Shown piece by piece: positions 9,301-19,600 of a stretch of 64,000 bases of DNA. A model generated the notes under the pieces. The model was not told where the DNA came from. It saw only the letters and a program-made list of their open reading frames with translations, and searched no databases. The stretch is from Microbacteriaceae bacterium. Its GTDB lineage: Bacteria; Actinomycetota; Actinomycetes; Actinomycetales; Microbacteriaceae. The position numbers and the translations under genes are program-made. The stretch is taken from positions 1 through 64,000 of the forward strand of contig WQZN01000003.1 in NCBI GenBank assembly GCA_009780695.1, read 5' to 3'. Position 1 is the first letter of the stretch. Every line of letters begins with the position of its first letter.

Positions 9301-9946
9301 GGCGGCCGTCAGCACGGGCGTGTCGAACGCGCTCGCGAAGGTCGCCCCGGTCACCCGCCTCGGCGGCGCCGATCGCTACGCCACCTCGCTGCTCGTGGCC
9401 AAGACCGTGTTCGGAACGGCGAGCGTGCCCAGCGCATTCGTCGCGACGGGCGCGAACTTCCCCGACGCGCTGAGCGCGAGCGCCTACGCGGGCCTGAAGC
9501 ACGAGCCCGTCGTGCTCGTGAACCCGGCCCAGCCCACGGTGCCCGCCGTCGCGAGCTACCTGAAGACGGCGAAGACCACGTCGCTCTCCATCGCCGGTGG
9601 CCCGGCCGCGGTCTCCGCGACCACGGCCAGCGCCCTCGCGAAGGCGATCGGAACCATGCCGAAGCGATTCGGCGGTGCCGACCGCTACCAGACCAGCCAG
9701 CTCATCAACGCCCAGTTCGCGAGCGCACCGCGTGTGTACCTCGCGACCGGTGCGCTGTTCCCGGACGCGCTGACCGGCGCGGCGGCGGCGGCCCGGCTCG
9801 GCGCTCCGCTCTACGTGGTTCACCCGAATTGCGTCCCGGGGCCCGTCCTCAGCAGCATGAGCAAGTGGAAGACCGGCACCATCAAGGTGCTCGGCGGCCC
9901 GGCGGCGCTGACCAACGACGTGATGCTGCTGAAGAGCTGCAGCTAG
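6323..9946 (+). CDS. Giant secreted cell-wall-binding protein 1 (choice-of-anchor-G type)
   Basis: Surface protein of about 1207 residues. The start is set at ATG 6323: a G-rich RBS precedes it, and a twin-Arg-rich signal peptide follows, with cleavage near PANA-A (residue 36). Residues about 40-540 form an Ala/Ser/Thr/Leu-rich domain resembling choice-of-anchor-G N-domains (AEGQML, LNLNLG, NGLPANTDLL, QVADIIVNVQN, ERALQVNLLP). Next come a short Ig-like domain, 30 consecutive GTAT[S/A] pentapeptides (residues about 660-809), another Ig-like domain, and three cell-wall-binding repeats (CWB_2; IRIWGQDRYETA, TRLGGADRYATS, KRFGGADRYQTS) from about residue 908 to the end. It probably binds the envelope through CWB_2 and extends a flexible Thr/Ala stalk. 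It shares both ends with the 13609-21480 protein. Partner and ligand are unknown. Confidence 0.85.
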   Translation: MRRTTHTRRRRLVPIALVSAGAVALGLVGLTVPANAAASDVAEAEGQMLSGAGALNIDSVAALKAAYSATPSGASPVTSNLNASLLGSALNLNLGTVPLLSNLTSPGIVQIGADGQYARTAATGAAYGASGVLDSSGAITAGATDGSTDTKLNLTSLLGQAGVNTTGVLDQLEIDLGAISASATGTPGSPVGYSGAYQVAGGKLIVHSSAVANVDNTLSTTLSGVSSTLNSALSGDSTSLTGLLSGLTGTLGGVLSGLGVVNVSGLAVNAKVTTPDLSNLLSTVGTISSGATANAPAGTVTINLSTGEIVVDLGKLLASQTGKTDGTLNGLPANTDLLTGATVQNALGGAINSAIAAAVTAVQTALDNQLDGSTVDVSVTGKISTAALVVAGITVAPATDIANINIDASGTLGDLLNNNGTNFTITDTSTLLDNLISLGSITGPITTALTNTVLPAVSTLLQGELSTLNSQIASLGTGLGNTLGNATSGLLGTVNQVADIIVNVQNTTSSTPKAAFTTAGAGTAGFTERALQVNLLPAAGSSAVTVNLASASVRSTNNTTVAAITATPASIPAGSTETINGTGFAPSQAVTVTFTDASGHVLGTTTATPAAGGTFTATWPVPAGTAAGTVTATATQGDTSTGGAGYTASTTFQVTTSSSGTATAGTATSGTATSGTATSGTATSGTATSGTATSGTATAGTATSGTATSGTATAGTATSGTATAGTATAGTATAGTATAGTATSGTATSGTATSGTATAGTATAGTATAGTATAGTATSGTATAGTATTGTATSGTATSGTATAGTATSGTQGVITPGKVTITPAPGNTLGVGQTLIGNPGTWSPAGTSLTYTWTLPNGTVIGTGQTLIVPASASGKAITLTVTGSKPGYKSASATATAGISPNTAPQVIRIWGQDRYETALTISQDTFPVNGSAPVVFVASGANFPDALSAAPAAAKLGGPLLLTQPTVADPRVLNEIKRLGAKRIYVVGGPAAVSTGVSNALAKVAPVTRLGGADRYATSLLVAKTVFGTASVPSAFVATGANFPDALSASAYAGLKHEPVVLVNPAQPTVPAVASYLKTAKTTSLSIAGGPAAVSATTASALAKAIGTMPKRFGGADRYQTSQLINAQFASAPRVYLATGALFPDALTGAAAAARLGAPLYVVHPNCVPGPVLSSMSKWKTGTIKVLGGPAALTNDVMLLKSCS
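8300..8749 (+). repeat. 30 tandem 15-bp units encoding GTAT[S/A]
   Basis: Exactly 450 bp encoding 30 pentapeptides GTATS or GTATA (one GTATT). Codons vary between units (ggc acc gcg acc/acg/tcg), so the DNA repeat is degenerate while the peptide period is strict. The Thr/Ser density suits a glycosylated stalk. Unit number is likely to vary between strains. Confidence 0.9.
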
Positions 9947-9962
9947 TCGCACGGTGATGTGG

Positions 9963-9992
9963 ACGGCCCCGGGGCGCATGCCCCGGGGCCGT
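9963..9992. terminator. Bidirectional terminator between surface protein 1 and luxR-a
   Basis: A 13-bp perfect stem (ACGGCCCCGGGGC) with loop GCAT lies in the gap of under 50 bp between convergent genes. It can serve both strands. A similar stem follows surface protein 2. Confidence 0.8.
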
Positions 9993-9994
9993 TC

Positions 9995-11593
9995 TCACAG
10001 CAGACCCCGGCGCCGGGCCTCCGCGATCATGTCCGATCGACCGGACACGCCCAGCTTGCGGTAGATGCCGCGGGTGTGCGCCTTCACGGTGTTCCTGCTC
10101 AGGTGCAGGGCCGTGGCGGTCGCCGCGAGCGTGGCGCCCTTCGCCAGCTCGGCGAGCACCCGTTGCTCGCCCCCGGTGAGGCCGGCGAGCGCGGGCGGCC
10201 GCGGGGGGAACACCCGCTTGTTCTCCAACAAGGCGGCCAGCTCGGGCGGAATCGCCGAGCCGGGGTCGAACGCGAGCTCGGTCAGATGGATCGCGTCCTC
10301 ATGGGGCACCGCCGCCAGCGGCAGCACCAGCAGGTTGCGCAGGGCGAGATCCACGGCGCGACGGAACTCGTCCGCGGCGAGCGTCAGATCGCCGCGCTGG
10401 AGCGCGACGCCGGCCCGGATCGTGCCGCCCTCCACCCGCTCGCGCTCCGTGGCGACTCCGGGGGTGACGAGCGGCACCGTCGCGTCGAAGGCCGCGTCGT
10501 AGTCGCCGGCGAGATAGAGCGTCACCGCGCGGCGTCCGAGCGCGCAGCTGCGCATGCCGGCGTCGATGGTCTCCTGCAGGCTCGCCAGTGCTGCCTCGGG
10601 CTGGCTGGCGAAGTCGAGGATGACGGCGCGCGCGTAGTCCATGATGAACCGCGCGGGCCCCTGGGATGTCTGCAGCGCCGGGTGCGCGACGAGCGCGGCA
10701 TCGAGCCGCCCGAGCAGCTCCCATGTGTCGGCGGCCCCGGTGAACGCGTCGATGACGCCGCGGTGGCCGACGATGAAGGCCCAGGGCACGCCCGCTCCGC
10801 GCTCGGCCAGGTCGAGCTCGACGAGGGAGTCCTCGAAGCGCATCGCATCGAACAGCTGCTGCGCGCGGGCGAGGTGCAGCGAGCCGCGCAGCATCCGGAT
10901 GGCGCCGACCCCTCCGACGGCCTGCTCCCATTGCACGATGCGACGTGCGAGTTCCTCGTTGTCGCCGCGCAGCGCGGCGAGCAGGGCCAGCTCGCCCGCG
11001 GCGTCGGCCCGCGAACGCAGGTCGCCGACCTCGACGGCGACTCGGTACGCCTCGCGCAGCACGGTTCGGGCATCCACCCAGGCGCCCGCCATCTCGAACG
11101 AGATGCCGAGATTCGTGAGGATCGTCGGCACGAGATTCCGCGACGCCCCGCTCTTCAACTCGGCGTCGCCGTTCAGCAGCGCGAGCGCCTCGCGCGCCTT
11201 GGCCGCCGCCGCCGGGTAGCTGCCCGCCGTGCGTGCCGCGTACGACTCGATGGTGAGCTTGACGACCGCGTCGATCGCTGCGAGCGGGCGCGGCGACATG
11301 CGCCGCAGGGTCAGGGTCTCGGGTCGCAGAACGCTGTCGAGCAGGATGTGGTGCAGGAACAGGCGGATGTAGTGCCAGCGTGGATGCCGCGCGACCGCGC
11401 TGTCCGGCAGGGCGTCGGCGGCCGCTCTCAGCACGTGCAGCTGGAACGTCGACAGCACGGGCCAGTGGCGCTCGGTCAACCGGATCACGGCGTCCCAGTC
11501 CTTGACGCCGATGGCGAGGTAGACGGCCCGCGCCTCACCGGCCCCCGGCGGGGAGGGCTCGTCGTCGTCGGGGGAGGAGCCGACCGTCGTCAT
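9995..11593 (-). CDS. LuxR C-terminal-type transcriptional regulator (a)
   Basis: 532 residues. The C-terminal 60 residues are a LuxR/FixJ helix-turn-helix (LTGGEQRVLAELAKGATLAATA, then SRNTVKAHTRGIYRKLGVSGR). The long N-terminal part is alpha-helical and Ala/Leu-rich, resembling TPR-type MalT/LAL sensor regions, but I see no Walker A motif, so there is no STAND ATPase. A conserved N-terminal signature (LRAAADALPDS...PRWHYIR) is shared with the genes at 11590-13146 and 36460-38073, defining a three-member family here. Its start overlaps the upstream regulator's stop by four bases (ATGA), so the pair is one operon. The ligand is unknown. A role in controlling the adjacent surface proteins is inferred from position only. 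Confidence 0.85.
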   Translation of the reverse strand: MTTVGSSPDDDEPSPPGAGEARAVYLAIGVKDWDAVIRLTERHWPVLSTFQLHVLRAAADALPDSAVARHPRWHYIRLFLHHILLDSVLRPETLTLRRMSPRPLAAIDAVVKLTIESYAARTAGSYPAAAAKAREALALLNGDAELKSGASRNLVPTILTNLGISFEMAGAWVDARTVLREAYRVAVEVGDLRSRADAAGELALLAALRGDNEELARRIVQWEQAVGGVGAIRMLRGSLHLARAQQLFDAMRFEDSLVELDLAERGAGVPWAFIVGHRGVIDAFTGAADTWELLGRLDAALVAHPALQTSQGPARFIMDYARAVILDFASQPEAALASLQETIDAGMRSCALGRRAVTLYLAGDYDAAFDATVPLVTPGVATERERVEGGTIRAGVALQRGDLTLAADEFRRAVDLALRNLLVLPLAAVPHEDAIHLTELAFDPGSAIPPELAALLENKRVFPPRPPALAGLTGGEQRVLAELAKGATLAATATALHLSRNTVKAHTRGIYRKLGVSGRSDMIAEARRRGLL

Positions 11594-13146
11594 GCGAGCC
11601 CGTGTCGCGCGGCGACGCTGCCGAGCTCGTCGCGCGAGCGGACGTCGAACTTGCGGTAGATCCGCTGCGTGTGCACCTTGAGCGTGTTCTCGCTGAGCCC
11701 GAGTCGCGCCGCGATCTTGGCCCGGCTGTCCTCGCTGCGCAGCAGCTCGGCGAGCACGCTGCGCTCCTGCGGCGTCAGGTGCGGTGCCGCATGGACGACC
11801 GGAACGAACAGGTTCGACAGCCCGCGCACGGCGTCGAGCGCGTCGGACGGTTCGGCCCCCGGGGTGATCGACGCGAGCGCGTCGAGCGTGTCGCGGGGGA
11901 TGACGGCGAGCACGATCGGCATGCCGTTCTGGGTCGCGAGGCGCAGCGCCTGAGCGAAGGTCGACGAGGCGAGTGCGCGGTCGCCGCGCTCGAGCGCGAC
12001 CGCCGCCTTGACGAGCAGGCCCTCAGCGAGGGTGCGGGGCCACACGCGCACGGTCGCGACGATGCGGTCGGCCTCGTGCTCGGCGGCCTCGAAGTCACCG
12101 AGCGCGAGGTGCGTCGCGGCGCGACGCGAGAGCAGGAAGCGGTCGGCCCGCCCGTCCGCGAGCGCCTCGTCGAGCACCGAGAGCGCCTGGGCGGGGCGCC
12201 CCGCGAAGCTCAGCGCGAAGGCGCGGGCGTAGGCGAAGGCATAGCGGTCGGCGCTCGTGGGGGTGCCGCCGGCATGCTGTGAGACCTGGAAGGCCGCCAG
12301 CCGGTCGAGGGCTTCGGCCGGGTCGACCCGGCCGGCGAACACATCGAAGAGCGCCCGGTGCGAGGCGATGGTCGCACCGTGCTCGACATCGGCGCGCTCC
12401 GTTGCGAGGGCCAGCGCCGCCTCGGCGGCCTCGAAGTCGAGCGCATCGTGCGCGCGCGAGGCGATGGCGAGGTGGATGCTGCGTCGCAGCACCTCGGTGC
12501 CGGGCCCCGTGGACGTCAGGGCCAGCTTCCGTTCGATCCACTCGTTGGCCGGCTGCCGGCGGCCGGCGAAGGTGTGCATGAGGTCGAGCTGGCCGCTCGC
12601 GGCAGCGGCCGTGCGCAGGTTCTCGTCGATCATCGCGATCGCGTAGGCCCGCTGCAGCGTGTCGAGCGCCTCGTCCTCCATGGCGGCGGATGCCAGGGAC
12701 AGCCCGAAATGGTAGATCGCCGTCGCGAGCATCTGGCCCCCGGCCGCATCGGCGATCGACGGGTTGCGTTCGAACTCGCGCAGCCCCTCGATCGCGGCTC
12801 GCGCGGCCGTGTCGGAGTCGCCGCGGCCGCGCGCCTCGGCGGACTCGTCGGCGAACTGCGTGATGACGTCGAGGGGGGCGGTCGCCCCCGCAGGGCAGGG
12901 CGTCGAGACATCCCGCGTCGGCATGCCGGTCGACAGAACGCGGCCGATGTAGGTGCGGATGCTGTGCCACCGCGGGGTCTCCGCGACGAAGGAATCGGGC
13001 AGTGCCTCGGCGACGGCGCGCACGACCTGAACGCGATACGACAGCAGCGCCGCCCAGTTGCTCTCGACGAGGGCCGTGGCGTCGCTCCAGCGCTGTTCCC
13101 CGAGTGCGCGATAGATCTCGGCCTGGGTCTCGTCGAGTTGGGGCAT
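11590..13146 (-). CDS. LuxR C-terminal-type transcriptional regulator (b)
   Basis: 518 residues, first gene of the two-gene minus-strand operon. It has the same plan as its neighbour: N-terminal signature (VRAVAEALPDSFVAETPRWHSIR), helical repeat-like middle without an ATPase motif, and a C-terminal LuxR HTH (LTPQERSVLAELLRSED, then SENTLKVHTQRIYRKFDVRSR). It diverges from surface protein 2, with 462 bp between starts. A minus-strand TAGTAT box (13273-13278) gives a leader of about 120 nt, and the ACCCG direct repeat lies at that promoter's -35 region, consistent with autoregulation. A true regulator is near certain; its targets are inferred. Confidence 0.85.
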   Translation of the reverse strand: MPQLDETQAEIYRALGEQRWSDATALVESNWAALLSYRVQVVRAVAEALPDSFVAETPRWHSIRTYIGRVLSTGMPTRDVSTPCPAGATAPLDVITQFADESAEARGRGDSDTAARAAIEGLREFERNPSIADAAGGQMLATAIYHFGLSLASAAMEDEALDTLQRAYAIAMIDENLRTAAAASGQLDLMHTFAGRRQPANEWIERKLALTSTGPGTEVLRRSIHLAIASRAHDALDFEAAEAALALATERADVEHGATIASHRALFDVFAGRVDPAEALDRLAAFQVSQHAGGTPTSADRYAFAYARAFALSFAGRPAQALSVLDEALADGRADRFLLSRRAATHLALGDFEAAEHEADRIVATVRVWPRTLAEGLLVKAAVALERGDRALASSTFAQALRLATQNGMPIVLAVIPRDTLDALASITPGAEPSDALDAVRGLSNLFVPVVHAAPHLTPQERSVLAELLRSEDSRAKIAARLGLSENTLKVHTQRIYRKFDVRSRDELGSVAARHGLA

Positions 13147-13608
13147 ACGGGTCGGGTGTGGGGTAGTGGCACGATGGCGGGCCGGCGGGATCGCACCGGT
13201 TCTGACCCGGGGCCCGTGCCAGGAGCGAAAGTCGGGGCTGTCCGCAGAAGCCTTTCGCGTTCAAGGGGGCCGATACTAGCGGATTTCCGGTTTTCACCCG
13301 GTGACTAGCCCGTGATCCTAACGATATCCAAACGCCCCTGAGCTTTCCCTTGATGGGCGCCCCCAGTCCGGGCCTCTCGGATTGCAACGCTTCGGCAACG
13401 GAACCCGCCTGCGCTCGTGCGAAAAAGCGGCTCCGATCTGCATATTGCGCTCTGTCCTCTGTTGAGAGGACACTCATACCGGGAGGTCGGGGAGACCCGG
13501 GTCTCTACACTCAAATGCGGGGCGCCTGTCGGGGCTCCGGGCGTTGCTTGGGGCGGCGCCGCTGTACGCGATCGCACACACGCGCGTTACTTGGGGAAGG
13601 GGAGACCC
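13147..13608. promoter_or_regulatory. Divergent control region, luxR operon / giant surface protein 2
   Basis: No gene is supported in these 462 bp. Contents: minus-strand -10 box TAGTAT (13273-13278) for the luxR pair, the ACCCG-N6-AGCCCG site (13296-13312), and a hexamer ACTAGC twice (13275-13280 and 13304-13309). A plus-strand TACACT box (near 13506) follows. Two hairpins lie around it, GTCCTCT-GTTG-AGAGGAC (13454-13471) and GAGAC-CCGG-GTCTC (13492-13505). An RBS AAGGGGAG sits just before the GTG at 13609. Confidence 0.45.
13296..13312. promoter_or_regulatory. ACCCG-N6-AGCCCG direct-repeat site 1
   Basis: ACCCG-GTGACT-AGCCCG. The half-sites are 11 bp apart (one helical turn), and the same arrangement is found at 36378-36394 and 38328-38344. 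It overlaps the inferred -35 region of the luxR-a/b operon. Candidate operator for one of the LuxR paralogues. Confidence 0.45.
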
Positions 13609-16600
13609 GTGTCATCTGTCGACGGCGGGCACAGGCGGATTCGAACGGCCTTGGGGGGCTGGTTCGGTCGACGCGCAGCGAGGCGAGGGATGCCTCTGCT
13701 GGCGATCGCCGCAGTGACCGCCGTCGTCGTCGCCGGCACGGGCGCCCCTGCGCTGGCGTCGCCGTCGGACGTCTCGGAAGCCGAGGGGCAGCTGCTCACC
13801 GGCGGCGGTCTGATCGACATCAACGGTCTCGCTGCGCTCGCACCGGCCTATTCGGCGACGCCGAGCGGCGCGGCCGTCTCCGACTCGACGCTGAACCTCA
13901 CTGCTGCCGGCGGTGTGCTCGGCGGCATCAACCTGAACCTCGGATCGGGGGTGCAACTGCCCGCCGGCAGCACTCTCGCCAACCTGCTCGACATCGGTGT
14001 CGACGGCCAGCACGCGGCGACGTCCGTCGCGGGCGTCGCGCACGCGGCATCCGGCGCGCTCACCCAAGCCGGCACCATCGACACGAGCGCGGGCGGTGAC
14101 GCCACCAAGGACTCGACCGTCACCCTGACACCGTTGCTCAGCGCGGTTCCCGGTGCGAGCAACATCGCCACGGACCTCACGCTGCAGCTCGGCGCCATCG
14201 CGGCCCAGGCCGATGAGACGGGCGGTGCGTCGAGCGCGACGGGCGCCTACGAGGTCTCCGGCGGCACGCTCACCGTCACGAGCCCGCTCGTCTCGCAGCT
14301 CGACTCGAGCCTGTCGAGCACATTGAGCAACGCGACTGCGACGCTCAACAGCGCCCTCGGCTCGGCGGGCGCCGTGAGCGCGATCACCGGCTCGCTCGGT
14401 CCCGTGACCACGGCGCTGTCGAACGCGCTCAGCCCGGTCGCCTCCGTGAGCAATGTCAAGGTGTCCGCCACCGTCGACACGGTCGACCTGTCGAACGTGC
14501 TCGCGACCATCGGCACCGTGACGAGCAACGGGGTGTCGATCAACCTCGCCAACGGCACGATCTCGGTCGATCTCGGCACGCTGCTCGGCAACGGCGACGG
14601 CACGTTGAACGGTCTCCCTGCCAACACCCACCTGCTGACCGGCAGCACCGTCTCAGGCCTGCTCAACGGGGCCATCAACGCAGCGATCACTGCACTCATC
14701 AACCAGGTCGACACGGCCGTCACGAACGAGCTCGACGGCACGAACGTCAACGTCGTGCTGACGGCGAACGTGTCGACGCTCGTCATTCCGCTCGCCACCC
14801 TCGACCTCAAGGCGACGGGCACGGTCGGCCAGCTGCTCAGCGGCACGCCGCCGTTCACCGTCGCCGACAACGGCTCGAACCTGCTCGGCATCATCCCGGT
14901 CGGCAATCTGATCACCGCGGTCACCACGCCGCTGCTGGACAACGTCCTTCCGGTCGTCGGAACCCAGCTGCAGAGCGCCGTCACGGGCCTCACCGGCAAC
15001 ATCGGAACCCTCGGCACGCAGCTCGGCAGCGCACTGGGCAACACGACCACAGGCCTGCTGTCAGTGGTCAATCAGGTCGTCGACATCGTCGTGAACGTGC
15101 AGGAGAGACCCGGCACGTTCACCACGACCGGCGCCGGAACCCCCGACCTCACTGAGCGCGCGCTGCAACTGAATCTGTTGCCCGGTGCGGGCTCCCCGCT
15201 CGCGACCGTGAACTTGGCATCCGCCTCGGTCCGCGGCACCGTCACGCTCGCCAACCTGGCGCTGTCGCCGAGCTCCGGCCCCACGACCGGCGGCACCGCC
15301 GTCACCGTGACGGGCGACAACCTCGGCTCGGCGACCTCGCTGTCGATCGGCGGGGTGACCTACGCCGCGGGCACCGCGGCGGCCGGGAACAACCAGTTCA
15401 CGATCAACTCCGACGGAACCCTGACCTTCTACACCGATGCGCATGCGGCCGGCGCCGTGCCGGTCACGGTGACCAACGCGCAGGGCACGGCGAGCGCCGG
15501 GAACTTCACGTTCCTGCAGGTGCCGGCGAACCTCGCCCTGAACCCGAACCAGGGGCCGACCGCAGGCGGCACGACGGTGACCGTCTCGGGCACGGGGCTG
15601 TCGAACGCGACATCCCTCACCATCGGCGGCAACACGCTCGTGCCGGGCACGGCCCCGTCGGCAACGCAGTTCCTGATCAACAACGACGGCACGCTGACCT
15701 TCGTCACGCCCGCCAACGCTGCGGGCCCGGTGAACGTGACCGTCACCAACCCGAACGGCACGAGCGCACCGGTGACCTACACCTACGTCGCGCCGCCGTC
15801 GGCGCTGTCGCTCACACCGAACCAGGGCCCGGTCGCAGGCGGCCAGTCCGTGACGATCTCGGGCACCAACCTCGCCAACGCGACGCAGGTGAGCTTCGGC
15901 GGCACGATCTTCTACCTCGCCGGCAGCACCGCCGCGGCCGCGAACCCGGGTGCGCCGACGTTCACCCAGAACGCCGCCACGGGCGACATCGCGCTGAGCA
16001 CCCCGGTCGCCTCGACGGCGGGCGCGGTCAACGTGACCGTCACGACGGCGGGCGGCACGAGCGCACCCGCGACCTACACCTACGTCGCGGCGCCGTCGGC
16101 GCTGACGCTCACCCCGAACGAGGGGCCGACCACGGGCGGCACCGCCGTGACCATCACCGGAACGGCGATCGCGGGTGCGACGCAGGTGACCGTCGGGGGC
16201 ACCGCGGTGACGTTCACGCAGGATGCCACGGGCATCCACTTCACGACGGCCGCCCATGCGGCGGGGCCGGTGGGGGTCGTCGTGACGACGGTCGGCGGGG
16301 CATCCGCACCGCAGACCTTCACCTACATCCCGCAGCCCGGCGCCCTCACGCTCACCCCGAACGCCGGCCCGGTCGCCGGCGGCCAGACCGTGACCGTCTC
16401 GGGCACCGGCCTCGGCGGCGCGTCGTCGGTCGACTTCGGTGGCACGACGTTCTATCCGGCGGGCAATGCGGGCAACCCTGCGGGTGCGCCGACGTTCACG
16501 CAGAACGCGACGACGGGTGACATCACGCTGAGCACCCCCGCGCACGCCGCGGGGGCCGTCAACGTGACCGTCACGACCGTCGGCGGCACGAGCCCGGCCG

Positions 16601-19600
16601 CGCAGTACACCTATGTGGCGGCGCCGTCCGGCCTCGCGCTCACGCCGACGGCCGGGCCGGTCGCCGGCGGCCAGCAGGTCACCATCACCGGCACCGGGCT
16701 GGGCACGGCATCCGCCGTCACGTTCAACGGCGTGCAGTTCACCCCCGGCACCCCGCAGGCGGGCAACCAGGCCTTCGTGGTGAACTCCGACGGCTCGATC
16801 ACCCTGTTCACGCCGGCCTCGGCGGCCCCGGGCGGGGTCGACGTCACGGTCACCAACCCGGGCGGCACGAGCGCACCGCTGACCTACACGTACTACAACC
16901 CGCCGTCGGTCACCTCGATCAACCCGAACCAGGGCCCGCTCACCGGCGGCCAGACGGTCGTGATCTCGGGCACCGACCTGGGTGGTGCGACGACGGTCGA
17001 CTTCGGCGGCACGACGCTCTACCCGGCCGGCGACCCGAGCAACCCTGCGGGTGCGCCGACGTTCACGCAGAACCCGACCACGGGTGACATCACCGTCGTC
17101 ACCCCCGCGGGCAGCGCGGCGGGGCCGGTCACCGTGACCGTGAACACGCCGGGCGGCAGCAGCGCGACGAGCTACACCTACGTCTCGGCGCCGACCGGCC
17201 TCGCGATCGACCCGACCGAGGGGCCGGTGGGCGGCGGCCAGACCGTCGACATCACGGGCACCGCGATCACCGGCGCGACGCAGGTCGACTTCGGCGGCAC
17301 CGTCTACTTCCCGGCCGGCGCGACCGGCAACCCGACCGGTGCGCCGACGTTCACGCAGGACAGCACCGGCATCCACCTGCTGACCCCGCCCGCGCCGGGC
17401 GGCACCGCGCAGACCGTCGGCGTGACGGTGTCGACCGCGGGCGGCACCAGCGCGCCCGTCGACTACACCTACGTCGCCGCACCCGCGAGCCTCGCGCTGA
17501 ACCCGAACCAGGGGCCTGCCGCGGGCGACCAGTCGGTGACGGTCTCAGGCACGGGTCTCGACACGGCGACCCTCGTCACCTTCAACGGGGTGGCCTACCA
17601 GCCGGGCACCGCCGCGATCGGCGTGCGCCAGTTCACGCTGAACAGCAACGGCACGATCACGCTGTTCACCCCGCCGGGCACGGCGGGTCCCGCGAACGTG
17701 ACGGTCACCAACCCCGGCGGCGTGGGCGGCCCGGTCGTGTACACCTACGTCGACCAGCCCGCGATCACCGGGCTGAACCCCGATGCGGGCCCCGTGGCCG
17801 GCGGCCAGACGGTCGTGATCTCGGGCAGCGACCTGGGCGGTGCGACGTCGGTCGACTTCGGCGGCACGACGTTCTACCCCGTGGGCGACACGAGCGCGCC
17901 GAGCGGCGCGCCGACGTTCACGCAGAACACGACGACCGGCGCCGTCACGCTGAACACCCCCGCGCACGCCGCGGGGCCGGTGAACGTCACGGTCGCCGCC
18001 GTCGGGGGCACGACTCCGCCGCAGACCTACACGTACTACAACGCGCCCGCGCTCGCCTCGATCACGCCCGATCAGGGCCCGCTGTCGGGTGGTCAGACGG
18101 TGACGATCTCGGGCGCGAACCTGGGTGGCGCGTCGTCGGTCGACTTCGGCGGCACGACGTTCTACCCCGCCGGTGACCCGAGCGCGCCGAGTGGCGCGCC
18201 GACGTTCACGCAGAGCCCGACGACGGGCGCGATCACGCTCGCGACGCCGTCGACCTCGACGGCCGGGCCGGTGAACGTGACCGTCACGACCCCGGGCGGC
18301 ACGAGCACCCTGCCGTACACGTATGTCGCGGCGCCCGTGATCAGCGTCGCGCCCGACCTCGGCCCGGTCGCGGGCGGCACGGCCGTCACGATCACCGGTT
18401 CCGATCTGACGGGCGTCAGCGCGGTGACGATCGCCGGTGCGACCTTCACCCCGGGCACGGCGGCCGCGGGCACGACCCAGTTCACGGTCAACGCCGACGG
18501 ATCGCTCACGCTCTACACCCCGGCGCACGCCGCGGGGCCGGTGAACGTGACGGTGACCGCGGTCGGCGGCACGAGCGCCCCCGCGACGTTCACCTACATC
18601 GCGGCCCCGGCCAACCTGACGCTGACCCCGGTCGCGGGCCCGGTCGCGGGCGGCACGCTCGTGACGATCACGGGTGCGGGCCTCACCACCGCGACGTCGA
18701 TCGACTTCGCGGGCGTGGTCTTCACCCCGGGCACTGCGGCGGCGGGCGTCGACCAGTTCACGACCTCGGGCGGCGCCATCACGCTGTACACCCCGCAGCA
18801 CATCGCGGGTCCGTTCGACGTGACGGTCACGAACCCGGGCGGCACGAGTGCCCCGCTGACCTACACCTACTACGCCGTCCCGGCGATCTCGGGCATCAGC
18901 CCTGACCAGGGTCCGCTGTCGGGCGGTCAGACGGTGACGATCTCGGGCGCGAACCTGGGTGGCGCGTCGTCGGTCGACTTCGGCGGCACGACGTTCTACC
19001 CCGCGGGCAATGCGGGCAACCCGGTGGGTGCGCCGACGTTCACGCAGGACCCGACGACGGGCGCGATCACGCTCTCGACGCCGTCGACCACGACGGCCGG
19101 GCCGGTGAACGTGACCGTCACGACTCCGGGCGGCACGAGCTCGCCGAGCCCGTACACCTACGTGGCGGCCCCGTCGAGCCTCGCGCTCGCGCCGAGCCAC
19201 GGCCCGCAAAGCGGCGGCACCGCGGTGACGATCTCGGGCACGAACCTGGGTGGCGCGTCGTCGGTCGACTTCGGCGGCACGACGTTCTACCCGGCGGGCA
19301 ACACCGGCAACCCCGCCAGCGCGCCGACGTTCACGCAGAACACGACGACGGGCGACATCACGCTGAGCGCCCCGCTGAGCGCGGCGGCGGGCACGGTGCC
19401 CGTCACGGTCACGACCGTCGGCGGCACCTCGGCCCCGGTCGACTACACGTATGACCCGTCGCCCGTGCTGACCACGATCTCGCCGGCATCCGGCACGACC
19501 AACGGCGGCAACTCGGTGACGCTCACCGGCCAGAACCTGGCGGACGCGGCCACGGTCGCCTTCGGTGCGACGACGTTCACCCCGGCTCCGACCACCTCGG

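Noticed and set aside
13417..13608. 64-codon N-terminal extension of giant surface protein 2
   Set aside because: Would place the signal peptide over 90 residues inside; the GTG at 13609 with an AAGGGGAG site fits better.
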